Of a DNA stretch of 64,000 bases, positions 24,963-34,833 are shown piece by piece. The first letter of the stretch is position 1. The number at the start of each line of letters is the position of its first letter. The position numbers were made by a program, and so were the translations under genes. Below the pieces are notes generated by a model. It was not told where the DNA came from. It saw only the letters and a program-made list of their open reading frames with translations, and searched no databases. Origin of the DNA: Laetiporus sulphureus 93-53 (taxonomy: Eukaryota; Basidiomycota; Agaricomycetes; Polyporales; Laetiporaceae); assembly GCF_001632365.1 (NCBI RefSeq), contig NW_024468519.1, positions 382,831 to 446,830 of the forward strand, written 5' to 3'.

Positions 24963-25743
24963 ATGTCCTCCCAAACCACCAGAACATCTGTATGTACCAT
25001 TCGTTACATTCTCCTGCCACATTCAAGCCCACACCGTTCGCAAATTCGTTTTTCAGAATGCGGCCCGCGCTGTAGACTCTATTCCACAGCCATGGGCTGT
25101 CCTCATTGGCGTAGATAAGTACCGCTACGCGCCTTGGTTGAGCCGCGCCGTCACGGACGCACGCAACATCGAGACCTACCTCCTCCGTGACTTGCATGTC
25201 CCTTCAGAGCAAATCGTCCTACTTCTTGACGAGGACGCCACCCGCGCCCGCATCCTCGATGCGCTCTACACGCACCTCCGTGACAATGACAACATCAAAC
25301 CAGGCGATCCCATTTATCTCTTCTTCGCAGGCCGTGGCGTGCGCTACCCCGTCACCGACGGTAAACCGGTCAACGCCATCCTTCCCGTCGACCGCGGCGA
25401 GGAGGTGACCTTGGAAGACGGGAGCACTGGAAGCGTCCTGGACATCAGCGAGCGAGAGCTGGAGCACTTCTTCGACGAGTTGAACGCATCCAAGGGCCCG
25501 AACAACACGGTCATGTTCGACTGCTCGTTCTTCATAGACGACAATCCCCCGCCCAGGACGCGCTCCGCGCGCCCGCTGCAGGGCGTCGCGGCGCAGGATC
25601 TGATCAAGGCTGCCGAGCAGGAACCGCGGAGGAGGCCCGTAGCTGGGAGTTCTGCGCTCTCATCAGGGTCGTTCTACGACCAGTCGGGCTCGCGCGTATT
25701 CATGATAGGATGTCAGCCCGACCAATATGCCTATGAAACTTAA
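24963..25743 (+). CDS. caspase-like (p20) protein, catalytic dyad lost
   Basis: Two exons (24963..24989, 25057..25743) give 237 aa. The fold signature of a caspase/metacaspase p20 domain is clear: WAVLIGVDKY (beta-1), LSRAVTDARNIETYLLRDL, ILDALYTHLRDNDNIKPGD, IYLFFAG and NAILPVDRG. In family members the catalytic His sits in the motif F-x-G-H-G; here it reads FAGRG (Arg102). The catalytic Cys in D-x-C-H-S is replaced: FDCSFF (Asp164-Cys165-Ser166). It ends at IGCQPDQYAYET, where relatives read ACxxDQxAYE and continue into a p10-like part, so it is also short. It may be a regulatory pseudo-enzyme or a decaying paralog; the frame itself is open and codon use looks normal. Confidence 0.8.
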
Positions 25744-26359
25744 AAAGAAAAGCACATGGTTCGCAATCTTGCTTCACCTGGTTCATCGTTAGGGCTCATC
25801 TGAGCTCCAGAATTGCGATAGCGCCAGCATCCATGCACGATTGATGATGAAAAGCCTGATTCGGGAGCATTGATTCCATCATCTGCATCTTCATGATTGC
25901 ATCATCGCCCTCCTTCATTCCACAACAGAATAGAGATTTGTAGCTATGTCCTTTGTACTTGTCCTCCTTCCGTGTCCTCGCTCTGATTTCCTTCTTGTAA
26001 AGTGTTATGTAAATCATACTGTGCCTGCTCTATGTACATCAATCTGCCATGCCCGTAGTTGAGCCTCACGCCATCGACCTGTGATGAAACTGCTTCCAAA
26101 ACAAGAGGCCAGCTTTCCATTTCGGTGATCGCGAACGCGCCAACAATGACCTCTTCACACCTATGAAGTCTCCTCTGCCGATGTCCTGATTGCATGACCT
26201 CATTCATTGATGTTGTATGACAGCTGCAGATCTTTGAGCTGTAGATCAACGAGGTATTAGTTCGTCGTGGATGTCATGTCATCTACCTTTCTTTCAACCC
26301 AAGCTCATCGTCCTCCTCGCTGCGCATTTGACTTCCACCAAACTTCTGTATTCTGAAGA
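25744..26359. other. intergenic, caspase-like to small protein
   Basis: About 600 bases with no convincing gene. A 101-codon minus-strand frame at 25944-26249 has no recognisable family and no splice support. The end of the stretch is the promoter of the small gene at 26360. Confidence 0.45.
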
Positions 26360-26679
26360 ATGGCAGACAATCTTGTCCACCCGAGCAACGTGCGTGCCCA
26401 TTGCTCTTACCAGGCGCTACTATACTACTACTAATGGCATACCACGCTCAGCCGCACAAGGACATATCCCGCTCCGAGGGGCTGCAATCGCAATCTCAGC
26501 CCGGAAACGGTGCAGGCACTGAAAGCGACCAGAATAGCCGCAGTTCGGGCGATGGCATGATGCAGTCCTTCAAGGAGAAGATTGCTAGTGCTGTCAGCAA
26601 GATGAAGCAGAATGCTGCTGACGAGGTACTATGTCTCTGCTTTATGCACAGCTATCAGATGCTCACCCATTTGCAGTGA
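26360..26679 (+). CDS. small hydrophilic protein, 68 aa, unknown function
   Basis: Exons 26360..26389, 26452..26625 and 26677..26679. The first intron has a GTGCGT donor, a clear CTAAT branch site and a CTCAG acceptor. The second, 51 nt, has a GTACTA donor and a TTGCAG acceptor, after which the next codon is TGA, so the last coding exon is just the stop. The product starts MADNLVHPSNPHKD, has a Gln/Ser/Gly-rich middle and ends with a likely amphipathic helix, MMQSFKEKIASAVSKMKQN. There is no signal peptide or membrane segment. The splice signals make it a likely real gene; I do not recognise a function. Confidence 0.6.
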
Positions 26680-27214
26680 GTACATCTACACATCGTGGGA
26701 CAGATCGTTCCTCATCTGGTGCATGTAGGCGGATGCTCGATGATATTACCATTCAGGTAGGCGCAGGTCACACTTCCACGGTCCAATGAGACTGACCATC
26801 TGATGCAGTAAGTGCTCCCAAGGCTTACAAACACATAAGGTAGCTATTCCTCATGAAACTACTGGACAGGCGGCAATATGGGAGTGACGATATTCCGGAC
26901 GAGTTCGGTGGCCCAGTCGTGTGATATGACCATTCGCGCGTACGTTGAATCTGTACCGTCTGTACATAAAGCGGCATGTGTGGCACCAACTTTCCCTTTA
27001 GACCCATCCATGCATGTTACAATAATTCCTATTACTTTGGAACGACCGCCGATCTTTCTACATCTGCAACATCACCTTAAGTACAGCATGCAATAACGAG
27101 AGCGCCGAGTGTCCGTATTCTCGCACGGATACCGTCCTATAGTTCAGAGCGGGAAACACTGAACATGTCAGCCACCCGTCCCGGTTTTCGCAACCGAAAC
27201 AAGCCCTCCGCTGC
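26680..27214. other. convergent intergenic, small gene / RNase T2
   Basis: About 535 bases between the 3' ends of two convergent genes. No gene is seen. It could include a further C-terminal exon of the RNase T2 gene if the splice donor overlapping its stop codon is used. Confidence 0.4.
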
Positions 27215-28938
27215 TTACCGGCCATTGGTCGAGTAGCTTCCGTCGTCATCGTCATCGTCATCGTCCCCATCGTCATCATTATTCGACTTTTCCAAGTATT
27301 GGATGCCGCTCCTCTTGCATGAGCCCGCTTCGTACGCGTCTACGAAAGATCACGTCAGTGTCCCGTGACGCTGCACGAGATGCTGCAGGACTAACCGATA
27401 GGAATGAATTCTCCATCAATCAACGAGCCCTGCAGGTTGAACCAGTACTCTATCTGGTATAGCTCGCCGTCATCGCAGTCGAAAGACGCCGTGTACTGGA
27501 TGACACCGTCGTTAGTTAAGCGACCTATACATATAAGCAGGGCGCACGCACTCCATAAGCACTCTGGATGGCGCTCTGCAGATCATCGAGGCTGTAGGTC
27601 GTGGAATCGGACGGCGTGACGCCACCTTCCTCGAGCCACGTGTATGTCGTTAGATTCTAAGCGAAATCGAGCAACGCCGTTGAGTATCGTGTGCGCGCCA
27701 AAAGGCAAAGTAATCGAAAGCACCTGGAACAAGCTAACAACCCTCTCGAAGAACGTCACAGCCTATCGCGCCTGCATTTCAGCCCACCTTCGCCACAGAT
27801 CGGTGTGAGGAGACTACGTACATCAATGCCAGTGGGACTTCCGCTTGGGAAGCAAGATGTCTGTAGCGTAGTATAGCACGTTCCATGCGTGTCCCATTCG
27901 TGCTGTAGATAAGTGCCATCAGATTCTGGCGAGAAAAAGACGACCACGTCAAGGATTCTCGCTCACCTGCCAAAAGTCCTCGTTCGACTCATCGTCGCTC
28001 AGCCAGTACTGGCTTGGCACCAAGCCATGATCAAAAGAAACGGCCATTGTTATGGTATAATATTCAACAATGAGGATTTTCGCAGTTGCAGCAGGCGACA
28101 GTGAGAGTATCAGTGCAAGGTATGCAGAGCACGACACTGCGTCAGGAAAGAAGCGGATCGAGACAACGTGGAGAACGCACGGTGTTCATATAATCCAACG
28201 TGGAGGTCGCGCCCTGATCCTCGAGAAGCTGTGGACGAACATAACATCATGTTTAGCGGCATTGTTTGTGAATGGTGGATGTGGCAGGCGTCAGCGCCAT
28301 GCGGACACCACCACACTCGACGACCACCAAGGATCACGAGAAGAAAGGTGTCGCGGCCGAGCACGCACCGTCGAGATATCGTCGTAGTCGCGCGAGGAGT
28401 CACAGTCCTCGGGGTAGGAGCCATCACAGCTGCATCATGCCCCGTCAGTACGTCATTGCACCCGCGATTAGTGAGGGAAGTTGAAGCGCACTAGTTCGGC
28501 CAGAGACCTGCACATGCATCCGCTCAGCAAGCTTTCGAAAACACTCAGGCCACAAAGCGCATACCGTGGATCGTCCAACTATTCTCCGGGCCAGTCGAAG
28601 GATCGGTATCCCACAGCTTCACTTATCGCTCAGTATGACATCATACTCGCAGATCTTTCCCGCGGCCCACCTGCACCATCTGGATCAGACCCTACAACGT
28701 CGGACATGAGCCGAAGCTCGCGCGCAAGTCAGAGGCGGCAGTGGACACGTACGTTCGCCTCGAAGCAGCAGTAATCCGATTGTACAGTCGTGTTCTGGCA
28801 CGACACAGGCAAGTCGATCCCGCACTCGGAGCTGACCTCGGGGTCAAGCACGTTGAGCGTAAGTGGCTGCATTTTCCTGCGCGCGGCAGCCGCGCCTGAG
28901 AGCGCGAGCAATAGCATTACCAGCATCTTGTTCTTCAA
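27215..28938 (-). CDS. secreted ribonuclease T2
   Basis: Twelve exons on the minus strand: 28753..28938, 28671..28691, 28565..28616, 28492..28507, 28369..28429, 28181..28228, 27967..28008, 27822..27902, 27724..27762, 27552..27656, 27396..27495, 27215..27339; 291 aa. A signal peptide (MLVMLLLALSGAAAA) precedes the T2 core: SQNTTVQSDYCC-type N-terminus (SCQNTTVQSDYCCFEAN), NSWTIHGLWP (CAS I, His86), NEDFWQHEWDTHGTC (CAS II, His143, Glu144, His148), TYTWLEEGGVTPS and GSCKRSGIQYL. It cleaves RNA via 2',3'-cyclic phosphates, outside the cell or in the vacuole. The lysine usually before the second CAS II His (KHGTC) is Thr147. The C-terminus is a poly-Asp tail. The exon 10/11 junction is my least certain. 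Confidence 0.88.
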
Positions 28939-29834
28939 GTCCGTCTCTCAGTCGTATGGGACCTCAAGTACGCGAGAGAAGGAAAAAGGGGGGGGGGGTA
29001 GACGCAGATTCACAGCCGTTGGGGCCTTAAATACGTCGCCCACCAGCTTCTTCTTCTTCTGATATGCGGGGACGAGCAGACATGCTATAACCGCAGCCGG
29101 CTGCTGGCGAACAGCTGCATATGGAGAAGATTCCGTCAGTCCTGTGCAGACTTCGGTGCAAAGATAAGCACTGGATACGCGCGAGTAATCGCCGAAGCGC
29201 GACACGCGTGGGCGTGCGAGCTCGTGCAGTGTATGGCAACGAGGGCCGAGAAGGGGCAAGGGCTGCGCATGGATGAGAAGTGCCCCATGCTCTCTTGCCC
29301 AAGTCTTCCATGCGATGTCGACTGATATAGATAAAGCAAGCCAGCGATCGTTCTGACGCGTGTCTGGGAAAAGGTTCGCGGAGATCTAGTTGTTCGAGGG
29401 TGTTTCGAGACCGAGAACAGATCGAATGTATGCAGCGCGTGTGCTGTCGGGAGCAACGTTTCCTATGGACTCGATAGCACGAGGCTGAACTGTACGCACA
29501 TAATAAAGACGCCGCCAGCCATGTGCGATGCCTCCGCGAACGTTCGACTACTGCTGCGCAGTAACACAACGTCAGCTTCATGCGCGGCACGATACGTGAC
29601 ACCACGACGGCCCCATTAGTCGCCACTCCGAGGGCGGTAAAATCCCTGTGACGCTTCTGTACGCAACGTGACAGATTCAATGCAATGGAACGCACCGGGG
29701 CTCGTGAACAGCGATGCGTCGTCCGAAAACAAAAGCAGTCGTATTAGATTGACGGATATATACAGCACGTTCGTACCGTGTACCGGCGCCGGTGCTCCGG
29801 CGCCCAACGAAAGTGGCAGAGACGGACATGGGCA
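28939..29834. other. intergenic, Msc7-like ALDH to RNase T2
   Basis: About 900 bases, the upstream region of RNase T2 and downstream of the aldehyde dehydrogenase (both minus strand). It contains an 11-base G run at 28988-28998 (C run in the transcript leader) and a TATA-like element. Long overlapping frames on the minus strand (29027-29695) are Arg/Ser-rich without a recognisable domain, so I do not call a gene. Confidence 0.45.
29026..29033 (-). promoter_or_regulatory. TATA-like box of RNase T2 gene
   Basis: The minus strand reads TATTTAAG about 90 bases before the start codon at 28938, a usual place for a fungal TATA element. Confidence 0.4.
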
Positions 29835-32326
29835 CTACCTGCGCACTGCCTGTATGAGCCTTTTCAAGGAATCTATCCGCAACCTCCACCCATCGCCGTA
29901 TACAAAGCCAACCAATCCGCTGATGAAATCCCTACAAGGGTCGCTCAGCGCGCCTGCAGTCATAGGCGTCAAACAGGAAAGCGGCACGCACCAGCTCGCC
30001 CTGACGCTTGGTATCGGATAGTCCACTACCCTGGGTATACTCGTCTGCACGAGCCATGCAAACCGATCCACCACTATCGCCTTCGGGTTTGTGAGCGCCC
30101 GCAGCCCCTCCGGTCCACCTGACAATGTCAACGCCATGAGGTCAGTTCGCACGTTCGTCCGTCAGTGGCAGCTCATCAATCAGGCACCACACGCACCAAA
30201 CCTCCCGTAACCGCTCGCTTTGAATCCGCCGAACGGCAGGTCTTGACTGCCACACTCTGAAATGAATTCTTTATTGCACCTACCAATAGAAGAAGTACGT
30301 ACTTTAGCTGCAGGAGCGAGTAAAATTAGTACGCGAGTGTATAGAGGCACAGAATACGGCGTTCTGATGATACGCACATAGAACACTCCGAAGTCATTGA
30401 TAGCAACCATGCCGCACTCGAGTTCTTTCGCGACCTTAAGGCATTTCTCTTGGTCAGGTCCGAATACACTTGCTCCGAGGCCGTACCGCGTGCCGTTCGC
30501 GATAGCGATTGCTTCCTCGATTGTCTCGTACTTTATCAGGAGCGCCACCGGTGCGAATACTTTCGTAACATCCAGTGCAACAATCAGCGATTCGGCATAC
30601 AGAAGTACTGAAAATCCCTTACGCTCCCGTTGTGCAAGCTCAGACTCCGGATCCGCGTTCGCAATCACAGTAGGCAAGAAGTAGGACCCATTCTCCCAAA
30701 GCGGATGCAAGTGCTGTTCCCCGCCCTTCACGTCTAATCCTGCATCAAATGCAAGCTGCACTACGCCCGCCGTGTCCTCTGCGCGCTGCCCAGAAATCAT
30801 CGCGCCCATGTCCACCTCCGGCGAGAATCCATCGTTCGGATTTGCCAGTGCGGTGCCCAGCCGGAGTTTATCCACACGCTCCCACATCATTTCATGCAGC
30901 CGGTCGTGCTGCGAGCTATGCACGATCAGCCGCTCGATGCCAATGCAGTTCTGACCGGCGTTCTGGCTGTGAATGGATATGAGGAGGTCAGTGCGTAAGA
31001 GAAGCCCAAGAGAAGCGCACTATACTCCGCGCATCCAGAGACTGATGTATTGCTCAAGGTTGGTATGGGGTAGAATGACTGCTGGATCTTTTCCTCCGAG
31101 CTCCAATGTGACCGGCGTAAGATGCACCGTAGCGGCCATAGCGACCTATCACATGGCTATCATAGTAATCGTGAAGGAAGCAACGCATAAATACCTTGCG
31201 TCCAACAGTCTCTGAGCCGATAAAGGTGATGTGCTTGATGAGCTCGGATTTGATCAGCGCTTCTGCTTCTTCAGGATAGCAGCATACGAGCTAACAGAAT
31301 ATTTGAGTCACTATCTCAATTGTACGTAATACATTGCATAGCTCACTTGGACAAGCCCTGGATCGTGTCCGCACGCACGCAGGCACTCCTGAATGGTACC
31401 AACGAACCACCGGGATGACCAAATTACCTGTTCGGAGCACTTCAGTACAACAGCATTTCCGGCAAACAATGCAGCAATGATGGGTGACCAAGCATTGTGC
31501 AGCGCTGTATCACAATGAGCACACATCGAATGCAACGGAAGGACACATATGTCGACTGACGATAGTTCCAGGACACGATGGCGGCCACTACGCCGAGCGG
31601 CTCATAGAAGACGTATGAACTCTTGTAAAACATGAGGAAGTTGTTGTGCCTTGAATCCGGACGCAAGTACCGTTCACCATGGTTGATCAGCCAGTCCAGC
31701 TTGGAGCATGTCGTGAGCACCTCTCCGAGAGCAGCGTCAAGCACTAATTGGGCGTCAGCAGAGAATGATATATAATGAGAGTATTATCACGTACTTGTCT
31801 TCCCAGTATCCCTACACGCGACTTTTGCACAGACTTCCTGGTTGTCCACGAGCCATTTCTTCAGGCTCTTCATGACACGTCTACGGTCTCGAAAGTCGGT
31901 CCTCTTCCAAACCCTTTGAGCTTCCACGGCGCGGCCAATTTTCTGCGATATCTCCTCATGGCTATCCGCAAGTATTGTGGCTAGATGGTACGAGGTAGCC
32001 GGGTCGTAGCTCGTGATGTACTTCCGTCCAGGGAGCGTGAAAGCAGGCCGCAGGTCTTCGTGAACCAAATGCGATTCGAGACTAGGGTTTGGTATCCTGT
32101 GTGCCTCGAAGCGAGGCCCTATCTCCTGCAGCGGTCGAGGTCATGCGAGGGAGTCTATTAGAATGGAGGCGAAGCGTACAGGCGGTGCAGGTTGGTGGAA
32201 CGGTACTGCTCGGTTGAGGATAGACCGGTAGCGGTGAATAACAAGCCAGACGCCAACGGTCACAAAGCCCAGGATCATGTAGAAGACGTCCACGCCTTCC
32301 TCATCGTCGTAATCGTAGTCGGCCAT
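29835..32326 (-). CDS. Msc7-like membrane-anchored aldehyde dehydrogenase
   Basis: Twelve exons on the minus strand: 32180..32326, 31795..32125, 31561..31743, 31347..31504, 31195..31290, 31021..31145, 30623..30966, 30378..30559, 30303..30307, 30197..30246, 29992..30118, 29835..29931; 614 aa. An N-terminal membrane segment (FYMILGFVTVGVWLVIH) precedes an ALDH fold: ACRDTGKT-MLDAALGEV, VVAAIVSWNY-PLHNAW, FIGSETVGRK, LELGGKDP (catalytic Glu320), QNAGQNCIGIER (catalytic Cys354) and LPFGGFKASGYGRFG. The C-terminus (DYPIPSVRASW-DFISGLVG) is that of yeast Msc7/YHR039C, an ER-associated putative NAD(P)-dependent dehydrogenase of unknown substrate. One exon is only 5 nt (CTAAA); it gives FGVFY-LN-QDLPFGG, matching family spacing. 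The ATG at 32326 was chosen because it directly precedes the acidic stretch and the membrane segment. Confidence 0.92.
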
Positions 32327-32544
32327 GCTGGACTCGTGGCAAAATTGCGATACACGTCGTCGGGCGTGTTCCGCATTCAATTGCTGTGGCACGACTGGAG
32401 GCGCGTTGTTGTGGGCTATTTGTGCTCGGTGGCGGAGGGTTATCATCGCGAGGTAAGCGTCATTCTGATCACAACTTGTTCATCCGCCACCACCAACTTC
32501 GTCCTCGACCGCAGCGCCCAGCGCACACTGTACGTCCAGTAACA
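32327..32544. promoter_or_regulatory. divergent promoter, ALDH / RING E3
   Basis: 218 bases separate the start codons of the Msc7-like gene (minus) and the RING gene (plus), so both promoters must lie here or overlap the leaders. No clear TATA box is seen on either side. Confidence 0.5.
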
Positions 32545-34316
32545 ATGTCAGGAAGAGAGCCAATGTGGTTTTGTCACGAGGTATGCTCGTTGCTCCTCCT
32601 TCGGCTTACATACCGCTGAGCAGTGCACAGTGTCATGCGGAGATGCGCCCGCTCATGGTTAGTACGCTCAGCCGAGTCAAAGCGAGCTCGAGTGACCATC
32701 GCGCAGGTCCCAGATCCTCATTGCGCATCATGTAATGGGACATTCGTTGAGAAGGTGCGTACGCCATCTTGAATCGGATCGTGCTGGCGCTCACGTGGAC
32801 GCAATGCGGTTGCAGCTAGACAATCCAGCAGACGACCCTCGAGAGTTTGACCACGTTCACGATGGATTCGAGGACGATGCCTTGCCCCAGAATATAAATG
32901 GTATGCTCGGTACGTCGCGTCTACTGCAGAGCTCAATCAGAGGGCCTGATCCCTCGGGCTCCGCATAGCCGGTCTACGAACGATACTGCAAGGTGGTATG
33001 TCCAACGCCCAGACGGGCGACGGTTCTGGTCCAGCTTCACAGAGATCGCAGTCGGAAGGTCCACGTGCGAGCTCAAATGGCTCGAGCACGGTTCGTTGTG
33101 CTCCTCTGCGCGCCACCGCCATACCTCATGTCATGTGCAGGGTGGCGGCCCTTTCACAATCAGGATAGATAGGAGGCCAGGATACCAAACAACAACTATT
33201 ATTGGAGGACGTCCTGGGGCAGGAGGACCCTCCTATGCAGAGTAAGCCGAATCGTCTCCATATGGCAATCTATGCGTGATTCTAGCGAATTATGAAGATT
33301 CGTCTCTGGCGGGCCGAGTCGACAAGGCGGCGGCGACGCAATCAATGGAGCGCTCATGGCACAGTACCTCCTTGCGATGCTGGCCAATCGGCCCGGTCAA
33401 CGGAATCCTGGTTCAGTTAATGACTTGTTTGGAGGCCTGTTCGGTACGCCAGAAGGCGCAGAGAATGGCAGATGGGGCGACTATGTGTTCAACCAGGAGG
33501 GTAAGCGCATAACATGTTATAGCATAGCGTCGACGTGGCTGAACTCCAGATGACAGCATTGGATCAGATCATCACGCAAATTATGGAGAATTCGAACGCT
33601 AACGCACCAGTCCCTGCTACTGAGGAGATCATGAAGAATTTACCAAGAGAGATACTAGAGGAAGGATGTGGGTTGAATGCTGGCAGATGCTGCTGCATTA
33701 TCTGGTTGTTGTCGTAGCTGAGATGTCACTTGCAGCGCCCCTGTTGGAGAAAGATTGCGCCGTTTGCAAAGAGCAGTTTCAACTTGGCACTGAGGACCCC
33801 GATGAGCAAATCATTGTAACCCTGCCTTGCAAGCATCCTTTCCACGAACCTTGTATAATGCCTTGGCTCAAATCCAGCGGGACATGTCCCGTTTGCCGGT
33901 ACGTCCCGCTCTGATGAAATACCCACACCACGAGTTAATAGACTACCAGGTACCAACTTATTCCCCAACCGGAGCACCAGGCTCCAGGCTCCAGACCTCC
34001 AGGGGGACCTTCTTCCAATAATGGCTCTGGTTCAGGCAACGGCTTCAATAGTTCCAGAAGTCGAAGTCCCGGTGCCTCGCAATCAAACCCTTCATCACCG
34101 AATCATAGCGGCCCGCATCACCACGGAGGGTTCCTGAGTCACTTATTCTCACTTGCTAGTGGCAGCCACAGTCATCATCATGAGAGCAACGATGGGGACC
34201 ACAGTCAAGCTGGCTCTAGCAGCAATCGAACTCATGATGGTCATCGCCGATCGAGCTCGAGCGACGGCGACCATGGAGGTAATATTCCAGGTGGATGGGC
34301 CGATCAGCTTGACTGA
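32545..34316 (+). CDS. RING-H2 E3 ubiquitin ligase with N-terminal zinc ribbon (RNF126/BCA2-like)
   Basis: Ten exons: 32545..32580, 32631..32657, 32707..32754, 32816..32900, 32969..33090, 33141..33241, 33298..33500, 33557..33667, 33736..33898, 33950..34316; 420 aa. The N-terminal zinc ribbon is built across three tiny exons: WFCHE-CHAEMRPLM-VPDPHCASCNGTFVEK. After a Gly/Ser-rich linker comes the conserved block RWGDYVFNQE-ALDQIITQIM, NAPVPATEEIMKNLP and LEKDCAVCKEQF. A RING-H2 finger follows at about residues 250-300 (LPCKHPFHEPCIMPWLK, CPVCRYQLIPQP). The tail is His/Ser/Gly-rich. By homology it recruits an E2 to ubiquitinate substrates in cytosolic quality control or endosomal sorting. All ring ligands are present. 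Confidence 0.93.
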
Positions 34317-34833
34317 TTGCTCACTTGGTTATTCCTGGTGCAGAGCGATTTGGCTTGGGAATCTAGGCTAGTACTTTCGTGCGGATATGGACTGTGTTGT
34401 GATCTCTCCTGTTCTTGCGTCAGCATAACGACAACCGGCGGATGTATCATCAGATTGTAGCTCAGTGATTAGACTTTCTGTCTCAGGTGTCCTGCGTTAG
34501 TTAGGATGCGGCTGTTCTGGGCACTGTAAGCGCGCACTTTCCATCGACCAAGCCACGATATGACGACCGTCCGTAAACTTGTGGTCCATTCAACCTGATG
34601 AGAAGACAAATCGCATGGATCGCATCCGTCATCTGGTGGATATAAGACATTTATGATTACAGAGGTGGGCCATCTAGTACAATAGAGCAGTCGATGTAGC
34701 GAGTTGATGCCAAGGAAGGACATTGAAAGGGCAGCAAGAGGTACCGGAACCACTGTGATCAACGAGTGAACTAAGATATAAAATCACCACATCCAGAAGA
34801 AATCCATCAATATCGGCCAGAAAAGGATCCAGG
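34317..34833. other. convergent intergenic, RING E3 / aspartic protease 1
   Basis: About 500 bases between two convergent 3' ends, expected to hold both polyadenylation signals. No coding sequence is recognised. Confidence 0.5.

Noticed and set aside
29027..29695. 222-codon minus-strand open frame upstream of RNase T2
   Set aside because: Arg/Ser/His-rich composition with no family pattern. It runs into the RNase T2 promoter and polypyrimidine tract, so it is likely chance in a GC-rich region.
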